Shown here piece by piece: positions 6,033 through 6,531 of a stretch of DNA of 6,531 nucleotides. A program made the position numbers and the translations under genes. The number at the start of each line of letters is the position of its first letter. The stretch's first letter is position 1. Source of the DNA: Chitinophagaceae bacterium (lineage in GTDB: Bacteria; Bacteroidota; Bacteroidia; Chitinophagales; Chitinophagaceae); the NCBI GenBank assembly GCA_019454915.1, contig JACFNM010000046.1, forward strand, positions 1 through 6,531. The letters are read 5' to 3'. The notes under the pieces are model-generated. The model was not told where the DNA came from and did no database searches. It saw nothing but the letters and a program-made list of their open reading frames with translations.

Positions 6033-6531
6033 TTAGTTTAAGTCCGGCTGCGGTGTGTAACGCAAATAGGGCTTTACAATTCTTACTCCTTTGGGGAACT
6101 TCTTGTTGGCGTCGTCATTAGACAGAGCCGTAGAAACGATTACTTCTTCAGTAGGTTTCCAGTCTGCCGGCGTAGAAACGCTATAATTGGCCGTCAATTG
6201 CAGCGAATCAATCACACGAAGCACTTCCTGAAAGTTGCGCCCGGTTGATGCAGGGTAGGTAATGATCAGCTTTATCTTCTTATCCGGTCCAATGATAAAC
6301 AAAGAACGAACGGTGAAGTTTTCGCTCGCATTCGGATGGATCATGTCGTAGGCGGTAGATACCTTCCGGTCAGGATCTGCAATAATGGGAAACTGTACCT
6401 GTGTATTTTGTGTTTCATTAATATCTTTTACCCAGCCCAGGTGGCTTTCCAACGGGTCAACACTAACCGCTAATACTTTTACATTGCGCTTTTCGAATTC
6501 CTCTTTTAATAGCGCAGTTTTCCCCAGCTCA
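6033..6531 (-). CDS. 1-Cys peroxiredoxin (Prx6/AhpC-TSA family), 5' end outside window
   Basis: This is a cytoplasmic thiol peroxidase that reduces hydrogen peroxide and organic hydroperoxides. The frame is open from the window edge to a TAA at 6035-6033 and gives 165 residues. It continues beyond a TTG codon at 6452 that is an ordinary leucine inside the protein, because the upstream 26 codons (ELGKTALLKEEF, then VKVLAVSVDP) match the family. Further landmarks are GWVKDINETQ, FPIIADPDRKVS, YDMIHPNAS, the conserved active-site arginine in TVRSLFIIGPDKK, and TYPASTGRNF. The C-terminal dimer domain ends in DWKPTEEVIV, FPKGVRIVKPYLR and TPQP, which separates Prx6-type enzymes from short typical 2-Cys AhpC. 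In this family ELG directly follows the PVCTTE motif, so the peroxidatic cysteine should lie only a few codons outside the window, and about 45-50 residues are missing of a usual length near 210-220. Confidence 0.95.
   Translation of the reverse strand, partial: ELGKTALLKEEFEKRNVKVLAVSVDPLESHLGWVKDINETQNTQVQFPIIADPDRKVSTAYDMIHPNASENFTVRSLFIIGPDKKIKLIITYPASTGRNFQEVLRVIDSLQLTANYSVSTPADWKPTEEVIVSTALSNDDANKKFPKGVRIVKPYLRYTPQPDLN

Noticed and set aside
6033..6452. Starting the peroxiredoxin at the TTG at 6452
   Set aside because: The same frame continues upstream to the window edge with conserved family sequence (ELG, VKVLAVSVDP), so the TTG is an internal leucine codon.

Overview
The window looks like chromosomal DNA of a Bacteroidota bacterium, most plausibly of the Chitinophagia/Chitinophagaceae type. 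Three things point there: a large secreted protein ending in a type IX secretion (Por) sorting domain, start codons without Shine-Dalgarno sequences, and a promoter of the Bacteroidota TAnnTTTG type. The exact genus cannot be fixed from the sequence.

Layout, left to right. Positions 1-516 are the 3' end of atpA (F1 ATP synthase alpha subunit, + strand), followed at once by a strong intrinsic terminator (537-572). The interval 573-1119 has no convincing gene. Its first half is relatively GC-rich and full of short inverted repeats, and its second half is AT-rich and carries the likely promoter of the next gene. Positions 1120-4299 (+) encode a 1059-residue exported mosaic protein with a signal peptide, propeller-like N-terminus, DUF11-like domain, jelly-roll-like domain, two Ig-like domains, a linker domain and a type A T9SS C-terminal domain. 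A 204-base spacer with two tandem hairpins leads to pyrF (4504-5307, +), orotidine 5'-phosphate decarboxylase. A bidirectional terminator separates pyrF from a convergent gene (5361-5804, -) for a lysine/alanine/proline-repeat, histone H1-like protein with an acidic tail. The spacer 5805-6032 holds that gene's probable promoter and a nested inverted-repeat element. The last gene (6033 to beyond 6531, -) is a 1-Cys (Prx6-type) peroxiredoxin that is cut by the window edge just downstream of its expected catalytic cysteine.

The genes do not form one pathway. They are mostly single transcription units of housekeeping type (ATP synthesis, pyrimidine synthesis, peroxide defence, DNA compaction) with one surface or secreted protein inserted among them. 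I see no CRISPR array, transposase, phage gene, tRNA or rRNA. The points most worth a second look are the structured gene-free segment after atpA and the missing atpG there, the nested inverted-repeat element at 5893-5998, the alternating 11/15-residue repeat of the histone-like protein, and the tandem hairpins before pyrF. No clearly novel multi-gene system is visible.
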